This document shows, piece after piece, positions 26,505 through 34,821 of a stretch of 59,463 bases of DNA. The DNA lies in NCBI GenBank assembly GCA_029549925.1, contig JAKPIF010000026.1, positions 1 through 59,463 of the forward strand, given 5' to 3'. The notes under the pieces are model-generated. The model saw only the letters and a list, made by a program, of their open reading frames with translations. It did no database searches and was not told the origin of the DNA. Source of the stretch: a bacterium. Its GTDB lineage: Bacteria > Patescibacteriota > Saccharimonadia > Saccharimonadales > Saccharimonadaceae. Positions within the stretch are counted from its first letter, which is position 1. Each line of letters begins with the position of its first letter. The translations under genes were made by a program, and so were the position numbers.

Positions 26505-26749
26505 TATTGATCCTTAGCTAGGCCACGAATGACGTCATTCAGACGCTCGACCTTCGATTTCTCTTCTAGCCGCTTACGTCCAGCACGCGAATTGTCAAAC
26601 TCGAGCTGCTTTTGCAGTGCCATCGCCGTAAAGGCGGACATCGTTTCGCCCGTATCGATTAGGTGCTTTTTAACTTCGCGCCTCAGACCATCGGGCAAGT
26701 AAACCGTCGTCTTGACGGTTTTAGCGTTAGTAGATTCTACTTTACTCAT
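26504..26749 (-). CDS. Ribbon-helix-helix DNA-binding protein
   Basis: 81 residues. After a short polar start comes an RHH/CopG-type fold: a beta strand VKTTVYLPDGLRREVKKHL, then helix DTGETMSAFTAMALQKQLEF, then a basic tail. Proteins of this type dimerise and bind short inverted repeats, and many are antitoxins; no toxin is adjacent. It precedes and overlaps mutM. A TTGAC-N8-GTCAA inverted repeat over its -35 (26770-26787) is a natural candidate operator, suggesting autoregulation of this gene and mutM. Confidence 0.75.
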   Translation of the reverse strand: MSKVESTNAKTVKTTVYLPDGLRREVKKHLIDTGETMSAFTAMALQKQLEFDNSRAGRKRLEEKSKVERLNDVIRGLAKDQ

Positions 26750-29610
26750 GGGGCTAACATTATAGCGTTTTGACGCCTAGATGTCAAGCCAGCGTCTAGT
26801 AGCGAAACTGCTTTATCGCTTATGGGCACCTCGTCTAGCACGCCAGGGCCATCGGTTTCTACTTTGGGCAAAGCATCATCGCCGCCCTTTATTGGCGCAG
26901 TAGTCGGTGTGACGTCTTCATGCCCAGTTTTATTTTCATTATCGCCCGCATCGCCTATAGTATTGGCTTCGTCTGCGGCGCTTTTACTTCCACCACCATC
27001 GGCACTGTTATCGACCCCGTTTTGGACACTTTCGTTGTTATTTGCGTTAACAGTATCATTATCTTTATCCTCTAGATCCCCTTCTGGCTCGACTATTTCA
27101 TCTTCTTCTTCACCGCCCCGATCAGACACTTCTTTCGCTGATGACGAGCGAACAGTCTCGCTAATTGGTTTTATTTCCGCCTGCCTTGCTGCGCTGATTC
27201 TGATTTTGACGCCATCGCAGCTGACATCGCCTACGCCGTTATCGGCGCACAGATTATACTCACCACCACCCGTAGGAGCGTTATCGGTACTTAGCTGGAT
27301 ATCATTAGAAGTACTATCATTTTCAATTCGCGCCATGATGCTCGACTCTTCATCGCTATCAAACTCACCGTCGCCGTCATAATCAATCCAAATATTCCCA
27401 ATGTGGTTAAGATTAGCTCCGGTGAGCCTGGCGTTATAGATTGGGTGATGCAGCCCGCTCGTTATATCTTCCCTACCATTTTTACTCCAACGATAGACTT
27501 TGTCATTATCATTATCACTACTAGCCACTGCATAGATGTTCTCACCCGCTGCCGCAAGCTTAACTTTCCCGCCTTGAATAATCCTAGGTTCGTCCACCCT
27601 GACCCTAGTAGCCCCAGGCAGATTTGAGGTGTAGGCTAGCCCCCACGTAAATAACTGCCCATTTTTACTCCACGCCAGCGCCATGTGCTCTTTAGCCGAT
27701 ATGCCGATTAGCTTATCACCATTTAACATATCGCCGAATGACGGCATTAGCCCAGTCGTCTTTGTCTCTTCTCCGGTCGTCGTTCGCCCTAGCTGCCCAT
27801 AGTCATTTCGCCCAAAAGTATAAACTAGCCCCGTTGAATCTAGGATAATTGTGAAGTTGTCGCCCGCCGCTACATCAACGAATAATGGCTCGACATCTCC
27901 GGTAAAATAGTGTTTGCTATCAGCCTCGCCATCACGAGTTATATTGTGGATTTGATTAGCATCACTTTTTGTCTTCCATGCTAGACGACCGTCAACATCG
28001 TTGCCGTCGCCCCACGCGCCCCAGCTAACAATTTGCCCATTTTTCGTTAAGGCTAATCCATGTTTATCGCCAGCTACTACCTTAGTGAAATAGTCATCCA
28101 CCTCTAAATCGTTTTTAATATTGTCGCGTGTCATTTGCTTTGGTGCTTGACCATCTTTATTCCAGAGTGTTTTTCCTTCATATCCCTCAATACCAAGCGC
28201 ATCATGCTCGCCATTTCCCCACGAGTAAAGACCGAGTTTACAACTATCACGATCTGACGCCTCGCCAATTAGCGTATAGAAATCCCCGCCGACCGCAATT
28301 TGGCGTGGCCGTTTGCCAACGCTCGCATGGTAATTAGCCTTGGTTGGTAGGCCCACATAGTCGCCGCCGTCAATTAATAGCCGTTTATCAGTATTATCGC
28401 CCCAATCATAAATGGCACCGCCTCGATCAATAGCAAAAAAGGTCGGCTTTCCATTAGACGTGACGCCCGCAGCTACGGAGACAACGCCATCCGACCGCGG
28501 CTGAATTGTCACCGACGGGCGAGTTGACAGATTGGCGTCATCGCTGGGTCCGCCATCATATAATATTTTCCGCCCATCCTGCCACACAGTGCCGTCAGTG
28601 CCCAGGATTACGGCCGACGTTCCTGCTGTTTCGATCGCCCGGATCTTGACCTTGGGGTAAGTTTTTAGTTCGGCCGTCGTTACTGCGCCATGTCCCAAAT
28701 TTAGACTATCTAATCTCGGTTTATGGTAATAAGTTATGGTTTGCCCTGTTGGCACCACAACGTCCTTACCTTCGTCGCTCTGATACCGCATTAGCACATT
28801 GAATGTTTCCTGCGTATCAATTAGGTTGCCGTCATCCATTTCAATCTGACAGTAAAGGTGATTTTTATCATTGGCTGCACTATCTATTTTTTCGCAGCCT
28901 TCGGCGCTATTCAGACTTCCATTCTTGTTAATATCAACGCCAATTTCGACGCGATCTAAGCCCGCGCCAGTTATTTCAAGCGACTGCCTTCCACCCAAGA
29001 CGAGACGGTTCTGGCTAATCGATCGCACCGCTGGCGTCGTCAATTCCCGCGCCGTTACCGAATAACGCACAGCATTCTCATAACTATCCGACTTAGTTAG
29101 CGCATTCGCCCGTACACCGTACTGGACCGTTATTTCGTCACTTTGTGGCTCACCGGCGTTGTCTCGTCCAGCGATCAACTGCTTTTGACAATTTGCGGGC
29201 AGCCCTAGCCACTTGCTATTAGCTTTATCTTCACGAAAGCCCCAACTATTGGATTTCAGCTCGTCACCACTCGGCGTACTATTTATTAACGCCCCGCCTT
29301 TACCAATTAGTCTAGTTCCATTATTTATTGCTTCGAGTGACAGGTCATAGCCCATATGGAAGCCTACCGCCACGTGCACAGTCTGGCTCGCCAAATTGAT
29401 CTTATTGTCAGGCTTAATCGTGCCGAAATCAACAACCGCTTTATCACCGTCAAGCGAGACGCCGAGGCTAAACGGATCGGCGTCAGATGAATTTCCATCG
29501 ATAGCAATCGCTGGCGTAATGGTTGACTTCTGCGTGCTGAGCGTTATTAAAAAGACGACTAGTACCAAGGTGCTTTTCAGTAATTTTTGCATATTTATTT
29601 CATATTTCAT
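26746..29610 (-). CDS. Secreted RCC1-propeller protein with acidic tail
   Basis: About 954 residues from ATG 29610 (ATG 29592 is also possible). A signal peptide (core LVLVVFLITLS) leads to N-terminal beta domains. RCC1-type repeats follow in mid-protein (AIDRGGAIYDWGDN, ALTKNGQIVSWGAWGDG, ILDSTGLVYTFGRNDYGQL, AWSKNGQLFTWG). Then comes a dockerin-like acidic stretch (IWIDYDGDGEFDSDEE) and a long acidic disordered tail. No sorting motif or C-terminal anchor is clear. RCC1 propellers bind proteins, so a surface-contact role is plausible but unproven. The stop overlaps the RHH start (ATGA). A second, shorter RCC1 protein is at 53161-55104. Confidence 0.8.
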   Translation of the reverse strand: MKYEINMQKLLKSTLVLVVFLITLSTQKSTITPAIAIDGNSSDADPFSLGVSLDGDKAVVDFGTIKPDNKINLASQTVHVAVGFHMGYDLSLEAINNGTRLIGKGGALINSTPSGDELKSNSWGFREDKANSKWLGLPANCQKQLIAGRDNAGEPQSDEITVQYGVRANALTKSDSYENAVRYSVTARELTTPAVRSISQNRLVLGGRQSLEITGAGLDRVEIGVDINKNGSLNSAEGCEKIDSAANDKNHLYCQIEMDDGNLIDTQETFNVLMRYQSDEGKDVVVPTGQTITYYHKPRLDSLNLGHGAVTTAELKTYPKVKIRAIETAGTSAVILGTDGTVWQDGRKILYDGGPSDDANLSTRPSVTIQPRSDGVVSVAAGVTSNGKPTFFAIDRGGAIYDWGDNTDKRLLIDGGDYVGLPTKANYHASVGKRPRQIAVGGDFYTLIGEASDRDSCKLGLYSWGNGEHDALGIEGYEGKTLWNKDGQAPKQMTRDNIKNDLEVDDYFTKVVAGDKHGLALTKNGQIVSWGAWGDGNDVDGRLAWKTKSDANQIHNITRDGEADSKHYFTGDVEPLFVDVAAGDNFTIILDSTGLVYTFGRNDYGQLGRTTTGEETKTTGLMPSFGDMLNGDKLIGISAKEHMALAWSKNGQLFTWGLAYTSNLPGATRVRVDEPRIIQGGKVKLAAAGENIYAVASSDNDNDKVYRWSKNGREDITSGLHHPIYNARLTGANLNHIGNIWIDYDGDGEFDSDEESSIMARIENDSTSNDIQLSTDNAPTGGGEYNLCADNGVGDVSCDGVKIRISAARQAEIKPISETVRSSSAKEVSDRGGEEEDEIVEPEGDLEDKDNDTVNANNNESVQNGVDNSADGGGSKSAADEANTIGDAGDNENKTGHEDVTPTTAPIKGGDDALPKVETDGPGVLDEVPISDKAVSLLDAGLTSRRQNAIMLAP
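26759..26787 (-). promoter_or_regulatory. Consensus promoter and candidate RHH operator, inside a coding 3' end
   Basis: -35 TTGACA (26782-26787), 17-nt spacer, -10 TATAAT (26759-26764), then 9 nt to ATG 26749. The sequence lies entirely in the last codons of the RCC1 gene. The -35 is half of an inverted repeat, TTGAC-N8-GTCAA (26770-26787). Confidence 0.7.
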
Positions 29611-29614
29611 GTCT

Positions 29615-29643
29615 ACTATAGCACATAGCTTAAGTGCTATAAT
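29615..29643. promoter_or_regulatory. Compact divergent promoter pair
   Basis: TGCTATAAT (29635-29643, plus) ends 6 nt before ATG 29650. TGCTATAGT (29615-29623 read on minus) lies 4 nt before ATG 29610. Only 11 bp separate the two boxes, so neither promoter can have an independent -35. Confidence 0.6.
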
Positions 29644-29649
29644 ATCCAC

Positions 29650-30072
29650 ATGGAAAAGATTCGCCGCCTCGGCACAATGCTAGCAGGCATCGCCGTTCTC
29701 TGTAGTAGTAGCTTGCCGTGGATTAACAGCGCCGCGCCCAACGGAGTTGGCATAGGATCGCTAATATCAGGTTTCGTTAAGTATATTAGCGGCGGGAACG
29801 CTATGATCAATCTCGGTGTCATCGACCAGATCGCTGTCGCCGTGCTACTATTCTTTATCGGCGTCATTATCATTGCTAGCGCGGTGCTAAATTCGCGCAA
29901 ATTATCAGTTATTGGTGGTCTATTAGTCCTCGCGATTATCATCATGTGGCTCTTGCCATCGGGGCTCAGCTTGACAAGTGTCATTAGCAATTTTAGCTCT
30001 CTCGGGCTCGGTACAAATCTCGCCGTCATTGGCATGGTCATTACCTTCGCTAGCGTTATCCTTGCCCACTAG
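29650..30072 (+). CDS. Four-helix membrane protein, unknown function
   Basis: 140 residues with four hydrophobic segments (about 7-25, 60-80, 84-105, 118-138), joined by short Gly/Ser/Asn loops. It has no charged residues typical of transporters and no recognised family. TGCTATAAT-N6-ATG predicts a leaderless mRNA. It shares a 39-bp divergent region with the RCC1 surface protein and lies 32 nt ahead of the HTH-MurA fusion gene, which has its own promoter. Confidence 0.65.
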   Translation: MEKIRRLGTMLAGIAVLCSSSLPWINSAAPNGVGIGSLISGFVKYISGGNAMINLGVIDQIAVAVLLFFIGVIIIASAVLNSRKLSVIGGLLVLAIIIMWLLPSGLSLTSVISNFSSLGLGTNLAVIGMVITFASVILAH

Positions 30073-30074
30073 GC

Positions 30075-30100
30075 GTAATATACCATTTGTGATATATTAC
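30075..30100 (+). promoter_or_regulatory. Palindromic operator over the -10 of the HTH-MurA gene
   Basis: Perfect 8-bp inverted repeat GTAATATA (30075-30082) / TATATTAC (30093-30100) with a 10-nt spacer. The right half contains the -10 TATATT, which ends 6 nt before ATG 30105. A dimer of the XRE domain encoded right after it would block initiation. Confidence 0.7.
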
Positions 30101-30104
30101 GGTT

Positions 30105-31640
30105 ATGAAAAATGATTATCAGGTCAAAATTGGTCGTCTAATTTCCGAACTTCGCATTAGCCGCGGTCTCACTCAAACCGAATTTGCTCACCAGCTCGGC
30201 ACTTCACAATCAGCTGTCAACCGCATTGAGAAAGGTGCCCAAAACATCAGCATTGAGCTTATCGCTCGCATTTCCGAGGTGCTCAATAGTGAAATTATTA
30301 CCCTCGGCAGCAGCAGCAAGCTCAGCCTCCGTATCCACGGCGGATTACCACTTAGCGGAGAAATTACCGTTAATACTAGCAAAAACGCTGGTGTTGGCTT
30401 GCTCTGCGCCTCGCTACTAAATAAGGGCAAGACGACACTCCATCATGTTGCCCGCATTGAGGAAGTTAATCGCATTATAGAGGTGCTAAACTCAATTGGC
30501 GTAAAGACCCGTTGGTTTGGCGCAAACCACAATGATCTCGAAATCATTCCGCCTGCCAAGTTAAAGCTTGACCAAATGGATATTGCCGCCGCCAAGCGCA
30601 CCCGTTCAATTCTGATGTTTCTCGGTCCTTTGCTCCATCAATATGACGACTTTAAGTTGCCCTTTGCCGGCGGATGCTCACTCGGCGTCCGCACCGTCAA
30701 GCCGCACCTTGCCGCCCTCAGCGCCTTTGGTCTAAATGTCGACGTGCCTGCGGGAGCGGACTATTACCACGCCACGGTCAACGCCAAAACGCCGACCCGT
30801 GACACTATTTTAATTGAGCGAGGCGATACCGCCACAGAGAACGTCCTCATGGCGGCCGCCCTCTGTCCACACGACGTCGTTATTCGCAACGCCAGTCCAA
30901 ATTATATGGTGCAGGATGTTTGCTTCTTTTTGCAAAAGCTCGGCGTGCAAATCGATGGCATCGGCACAACGGTGCTTCGTGTCCATGGACGAGAGCAAAT
31001 TAACCAGGCGGTCGAATACGATGTCAGCGAGGATCCAATTGAGGCGATGAGCTTTATTGCCGCCGCCGTGATTACTCACTCTGAATTAACGATTAAGCGC
31101 TGCCCGATCGAATTTCTCGAGCTCGAGCTAGCCACGCTGGGGCAAATGGGGCTTCAGTATGAGCTTAGCCCAGAATATCCCGCTCTCAATGGCAAGACTC
31201 GTCTCGTCGACGTGATCGTTAAAAAGTCAGCCCTCACGGCGCCACAAGATAAAATTACCGCCTTGCCATTTCCCGGCATCAATCAAGACAACTTACCCTT
31301 TATTGCGCTAATCGCTACCGCCGCTAAGGGACGCACGCTGATTCATGACTGGGCCTATGAAAAGCGTGCTATTTATTTGACGGAGCTCAATCGACTCAAC
31401 GCTAATGTCGAGCTAGTTGACCCGCACCGCGTCTATATTACTGGTCCAACCAAGTGGAAAGCTGCCGATATCGTCGCTCCACCAGCCCTTCGCCCGAGTG
31501 TTGTCATCTTACTTGCCATGCTTGCCGCTCCCGGCACTTCAACCTTGCGCGACGTTTACAATATTAACCGCGGCTACGAAGATTTCTATGATCGGTTAAA
31601 TTCACTCGGCGCCCGCATTGAAACATTCCGTGAAATCTGA
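30105..31640 (+). CDS. XRE-type HTH fused to a MurA-like enolpyruvyl transferase
   Basis: 511 residues. Residues 5-68 are a Cro/C1-type helix-turn-helix (GLTQTEFAHQLGTSQSAVNR). Residues 74-507 are an EPT barrel like MurA, which adds enolpyruvate from PEP to UDP-GlcNAc in the first step of peptidoglycan synthesis. Key MurA residues are present: Lys93-Asn94 (TSKNAG), Cys191 in AGGCSLGVR (the fosfomycin-target cysteine), Arg463 (ALRPS) and Arg489 (NRGYEDFYDRL). The segment holding the MurA general base (FPTDMQ in E. coli Asp305) reads FPGINQD here, so catalysis may be altered. The fusion plus operator suggests an enzyme that senses substrate and controls its own gene. A leaderless start is predicted. 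Confidence 0.88.
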   Translation: MKNDYQVKIGRLISELRISRGLTQTEFAHQLGTSQSAVNRIEKGAQNISIELIARISEVLNSEIITLGSSSKLSLRIHGGLPLSGEITVNTSKNAGVGLLCASLLNKGKTTLHHVARIEEVNRIIEVLNSIGVKTRWFGANHNDLEIIPPAKLKLDQMDIAAAKRTRSILMFLGPLLHQYDDFKLPFAGGCSLGVRTVKPHLAALSAFGLNVDVPAGADYYHATVNAKTPTRDTILIERGDTATENVLMAAALCPHDVVIRNASPNYMVQDVCFFLQKLGVQIDGIGTTVLRVHGREQINQAVEYDVSEDPIEAMSFIAAAVITHSELTIKRCPIEFLELELATLGQMGLQYELSPEYPALNGKTRLVDVIVKKSALTAPQDKITALPFPGINQDNLPFIALIATAAKGRTLIHDWAYEKRAIYLTELNRLNANVELVDPHRVYITGPTKWKAADIVAPPALRPSVVILLAMLAAPGTSTLRDVYNINRGYEDFYDRLNSLGARIETFREI

Positions 31641-31652
31641 TACTCTATTATT

Positions 31653-31706
31653 GCTACCTGCAACTGTCATCTATTTATGCACCTAACGGGCAGGTAGCTC
31701 CTTTTT
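31653..31706 (+). terminator. Long-loop inverted repeat and T-run after HTH-MurA
   Basis: GCTACCTGC (31653-31661) pairs perfectly with GCAGGTAGC (31690-31698) across a 28-nt loop and is followed by CCTTTTT. It probably terminates the MurA transcript just before tRNA-His. Confidence 0.55.
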
Positions 31707-31708
31707 AT

Positions 31709-31787
31709 GGCGTCTGTAGCTCAGTTTGGTTAGAGCGCTGGATTGTGGCTCCGGAGGTCGTAGGTTCGAGTCCTATTAGACGCCCCA
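31709..31787 (+). tRNA. tRNA-His (GTG)
   Basis: A full cloverleaf with the extra G(-1) encoded at 31709, paired with C73. Acceptor stem GCGTCTG/TAGACGC, D arm GCTC...GAGC, anticodon loop TTGTGGC (anticodon GTG), T arm with GGTTCGAGTCC, and encoded CCA at 31785-31787. Confidence 0.96.
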
Positions 31788-31805
31788 TGACATAATTAAA
31801 TTGTT

Positions 31806-31831
31806 GCCCCGCATCGCTGCGGGGCGCTTTT
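31806..31831 (+). terminator. Terminator of tRNA-His
   Basis: 8-bp GC stem GCCCCGCA/TGCGGGGC with a TCGC loop, then GCTTTT. It lies between tRNA-His and the convergent Clp gene, whose stop is at 31847. Confidence 0.75.
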
Positions 31832-31846
31832 GCACTTCACGCCAGT

Positions 31847-34276
31847 TTACTGATTAGATAAGCTCTTATAGATGTCCTGCGCCGTTAGCATAATTCCCGA
31901 GCCTGGCACTAGCTCGCCCGATAGCATCTTCTCAGCAACGATATTCTCAACCGACCGTTGCACTACGCGGCGCATTGGACGCGCTCCTAGTAGCGGATCA
32001 TAGCCTGCCTCGACTAGTAGCTGCTTGCCCTGCTTGTCTACCGCCACGCTTACCTTTTGGTTGGCCAGGTTTTTGTTGACGCCAATCAGGATTAAGTCGA
32101 CCACCTGCAAGAGTTCATCCTTAGTTAGCGGACGAAAGACGGCAATCTCGTCAAAACGATTCAGAAATTCCGGCTTAAACTGGCCACTTCGCACTAGTTC
32201 GTCCTGAATCTGGGCGCTAAACTGTTCCACCTGATAGCCCGCCTCGATATACTGACGAACGCGATCAGCGCCAGCATTGCTAGTGGCAATCACGATCGCA
32301 TCACGGAAACTCACTGGCTTGTTATTGATATCCCGCAAAACTCCTTCATCTAGCACCTGGAGTAAGGTTGTCAGTACATTCGGGTGCGCCTTCTCAATTT
32401 CGTCCAGCAAGACCACACTAAACGGATTCTTTTGCACCTGTGCCGAGAGTGACATCGGGTCGGTCGCCCCGTCAGCAATGAGACGCGCCACATCCTCATT
32501 GCGGGTGTATTCGTTCATGTCAATTCGCACCATGTTATCCTCTCCGCCGAAATAGACGGCCGCCAGAGATTTAGCAAGCTCAGTTTTACCAACGCCCGTC
32601 GGTCCAAGGAACAGAAACGTACCAATCGGGCGATTTTCGTTCCGCACGCCCGCTCGGGCTCGTCGAAGCGCCGATGATACCGCCTTGACCGCCGACGACT
32701 GATTGATCATCCGCTGGTGAATGAGGTCTTCGAGATTTAGAAGCTTCTGTTTTTCGGCTGTGCTATCAGCTGTACCATACATGAGGTTGCCACCTACCTT
32801 TATGCCCAGCGTTTTTTCGATCGTATCCGAAATCTGCGGCGGAGTGATTAAGCCATTTTGCGCCTGCGGCACAGCGTTTTGCATCAGTTGCACCGACGCC
32901 CGCGGCTGACCCACATCGTTAACATAGCGACTACTGAGACGATAAATCTCTTTTAGCGCCTGATAGTCATAGAAAACATGGCTCTGATACTCAATGCTAA
33001 TTGACTGATCCTCTAGTACGCGGAGCGTATCTTGCTCGCTCATCGGTTTTACTTCGATGCGATTTAGCGCCGCCCCAAGGGCAGGCTTAGCCTGAGCTAT
33101 TTGTAGATATCGCTGTTCATCCATTGCGAGAATTAGCTTGAGTCCGCCACCTTCAATCGCCGGCTGCAAGAGGTTGCTCAAGTCCAGTGACCCCGTACCA
33201 TTTTCAAAGAAAAGCTCAGCGTTATCTAGAAAGAGAATGATGTTCTTCGCCCGATAGGCTTCCACCATAATCTGGTTGACTAGCCCTTCCACCTGACCAC
33301 GCCCCTGCGTCGCCGAAATAATTGACGAGGCATCCAGCATAATTACCTGGTTGAACTTCACGTTTTTAGGGGTATTTGCCGTGGCATCCATCAGGCGCTC
33401 GGCCAGGGCATCGACCATCGTCGACTTGCCCACGCCAACTTGACCGATTAGGGCGACATTGCGCCGTGCTCCACGGCTCAGCAGGTCAATCATTTGGTCA
33501 ACGATCTGGTGCGTAGTACTAAGACTGCTCGCCATCGATCGCCCGCCAGCACTATAACGGCTACTAAGATTGACACCCATCCGCTCTAATGTAGGAATAT
33601 AGCCAAACGACCAATCACGCGCCACGCCACCGGTTAGCCGCGGCTGGTCATAGCTTCGCTTCATCGCGCCAATGTGCTCGAACCAATCGACCACCATATA
33701 AACATCGTCGTTATCCACGCGGAGTGACTGCAAAGTGTCATCGATCAGCGGGTTCAACCGCACGATTGCCGCTACCACCATGATGCTCGAAACCGTGTTA
33801 GATGGCTCGGGCGTATGTGTCCAGAGACTAATCGCCTGCTGCCAGATGCTATTTGTGAGAGTCTTATCGGTTGGCGTCTGAGCGATCGCCACCTCAGCGG
33901 GCAGACCTAAGCGGTTAAACAAGAATCGCGCGCCCGACGTATCTTTCAATGCCGTCATAATATCCTGGGGAGATAATTTATCCGGCTCTAATAGGCCCAG
34001 CACTTCGCCTGATAGTACATCGGCAATATTTGCCTGCTTTCGACTCGCTGGCGATTTCTCGAGGTAATTTTTAGTATAAAGCCATGGCACCAGTACCCAT
34101 AACCCACAGCTTAGCACCAGCCAGCTGATTGCCTTACCATATAGTAAGCCGACCACGCCCGCCAACATTAGCACCGCCGCTACAATTGGACAAAATATCT
34201 TAATTAATTTGCCGTATAAGCGGAAGAACTTCGCCGCCTGGGCGCGGGAATTCTTAAAGTCTAGATTAAGGTCCAT
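31847..34276 (-). CDS. Membrane-anchored Clp-type AAA+ ATPase (ClpC-like)
   Basis: 809 residues. Two N-terminal membrane helices (about 25-45 and 50-67) replace the soluble start of normal ClpC. A Clp-N-like helical region (about 80-205) precedes two AAA+ modules. D1: Walker A GQVGVGKS (278-285), but the Walker B is ILFLDNAE with Asn352 where the catalytic Glu should be. D2: GPTGVGKT (558-565), VVLLDEIEKAHP (621-632) and ATSNAGADRV, all intact. This predicts an unfoldase powered mainly by D2 and held at the membrane. No P-loop insertion for ClpP contact (IGF/L) is obvious. The start overlaps the upstream membrane protein gene by 16 nt, implying a complex. Confidence 0.9.
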   Translation of the reverse strand: MDLNLDFKNSRAQAAKFFRLYGKLIKIFCPIVAAVLMLAGVVGLLYGKAISWLVLSCGLWVLVPWLYTKNYLEKSPASRKQANIADVLSGEVLGLLEPDKLSPQDIMTALKDTSGARFLFNRLGLPAEVAIAQTPTDKTLTNSIWQQAISLWTHTPEPSNTVSSIMVVAAIVRLNPLIDDTLQSLRVDNDDVYMVVDWFEHIGAMKRSYDQPRLTGGVARDWSFGYIPTLERMGVNLSSRYSAGGRSMASSLSTTHQIVDQMIDLLSRGARRNVALIGQVGVGKSTMVDALAERLMDATANTPKNVKFNQVIMLDASSIISATQGRGQVEGLVNQIMVEAYRAKNIILFLDNAELFFENGTGSLDLSNLLQPAIEGGGLKLILAMDEQRYLQIAQAKPALGAALNRIEVKPMSEQDTLRVLEDQSISIEYQSHVFYDYQALKEIYRLSSRYVNDVGQPRASVQLMQNAVPQAQNGLITPPQISDTIEKTLGIKVGGNLMYGTADSTAEKQKLLNLEDLIHQRMINQSSAVKAVSSALRRARAGVRNENRPIGTFLFLGPTGVGKTELAKSLAAVYFGGEDNMVRIDMNEYTRNEDVARLIADGATDPMSLSAQVQKNPFSVVLLDEIEKAHPNVLTTLLQVLDEGVLRDINNKPVSFRDAIVIATSNAGADRVRQYIEAGYQVEQFSAQIQDELVRSGQFKPEFLNRFDEIAVFRPLTKDELLQVVDLILIGVNKNLANQKVSVAVDKQGKQLLVEAGYDPLLGARPMRRVVQRSVENIVAEKMLSGELVPGSGIMLTAQDIYKSLSNQ

Positions 34277-34647
34277 GGCGCCCCCACTGTTCCCATTAGG
34301 ACTAGACCCACTACTGGCATTACCGGTAGTAGCGGCCAGATAATTAGTCGCACACCGCTGACAATAGCTAACCCCGCGAGGACGATTAGCCCCGCAATAA
34401 TTGTAAGGGACCGCACAATGAAGCCGATTAGCCGACTAATGCCTTTATCAACGGCGACCTGCATCTTCTCGTCCAGCGTCCGCCCCGCTTCGTTGGCAGA
34501 AATCTGTCGAAAGGGCGCAAATAGAGTTCGAATCAGTAGCCCGATACTGAAATAATCTGCTACCTTCAAGAAAGCGAGCCTTGCTTTGGCGGCCTGGTCT
34601 CTCCACCCGTCTAAGTACCACCATCGCATCATCCCCGCGATTATCAT
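34261..34647 (-). CDS. Small membrane protein coupled to the Clp ATPase
   Basis: 128 residues. An aromatic, charged N-terminus (WWYLDGWRDQAAKARLAF) is followed by an amphipathic stretch (DYFSIGLLIRTLFAPFRQIS) and two to three hydrophobic helices (about 72-125). The 16-nt overlap with the Clp ATPase gene and the shared transcript make it the likely membrane partner or adaptor of that ATPase. TGCTATAAT (box at 34654-34659) ends 6 nt before ATG 34647, so the operon mRNA is predicted leaderless. No named family is recognised. Confidence 0.7.
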   Translation of the reverse strand: MIIAGMMRWWYLDGWRDQAAKARLAFLKVADYFSIGLLIRTLFAPFRQISANEAGRTLDEKMQVAVDKGISRLIGFIVRSLTIIAGLIVLAGLAIVSGVRLIIWPLLPVMPVVGLVLMGTVGAPWTLI

Positions 34648-34653
34648 AAACGT

Positions 34654-34659
34654 ATTATA
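34654..34659 (-). promoter_or_regulatory. Extended -10 box of the Clp operon
   Basis: TATAAT preceded by TGC, with six bases to ATG 34647. Same form as at 18753-18758 and 29638-29643. Confidence 0.65.
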
Positions 34660-34821
34660 GCATGATTAGAGAGAATTTTATCTCGGGAATTTTCGATGTT
34701 GAGACTAAAATTTAATGTAAAGTACCACGTCTAAGCCCTATGCTACAGCTACTATAAGTATGTACCGCCAGTAAATATATGTTAAAATATAACCAAGAAT
34801 TATTAGAGAAAGAAGGTAAAG

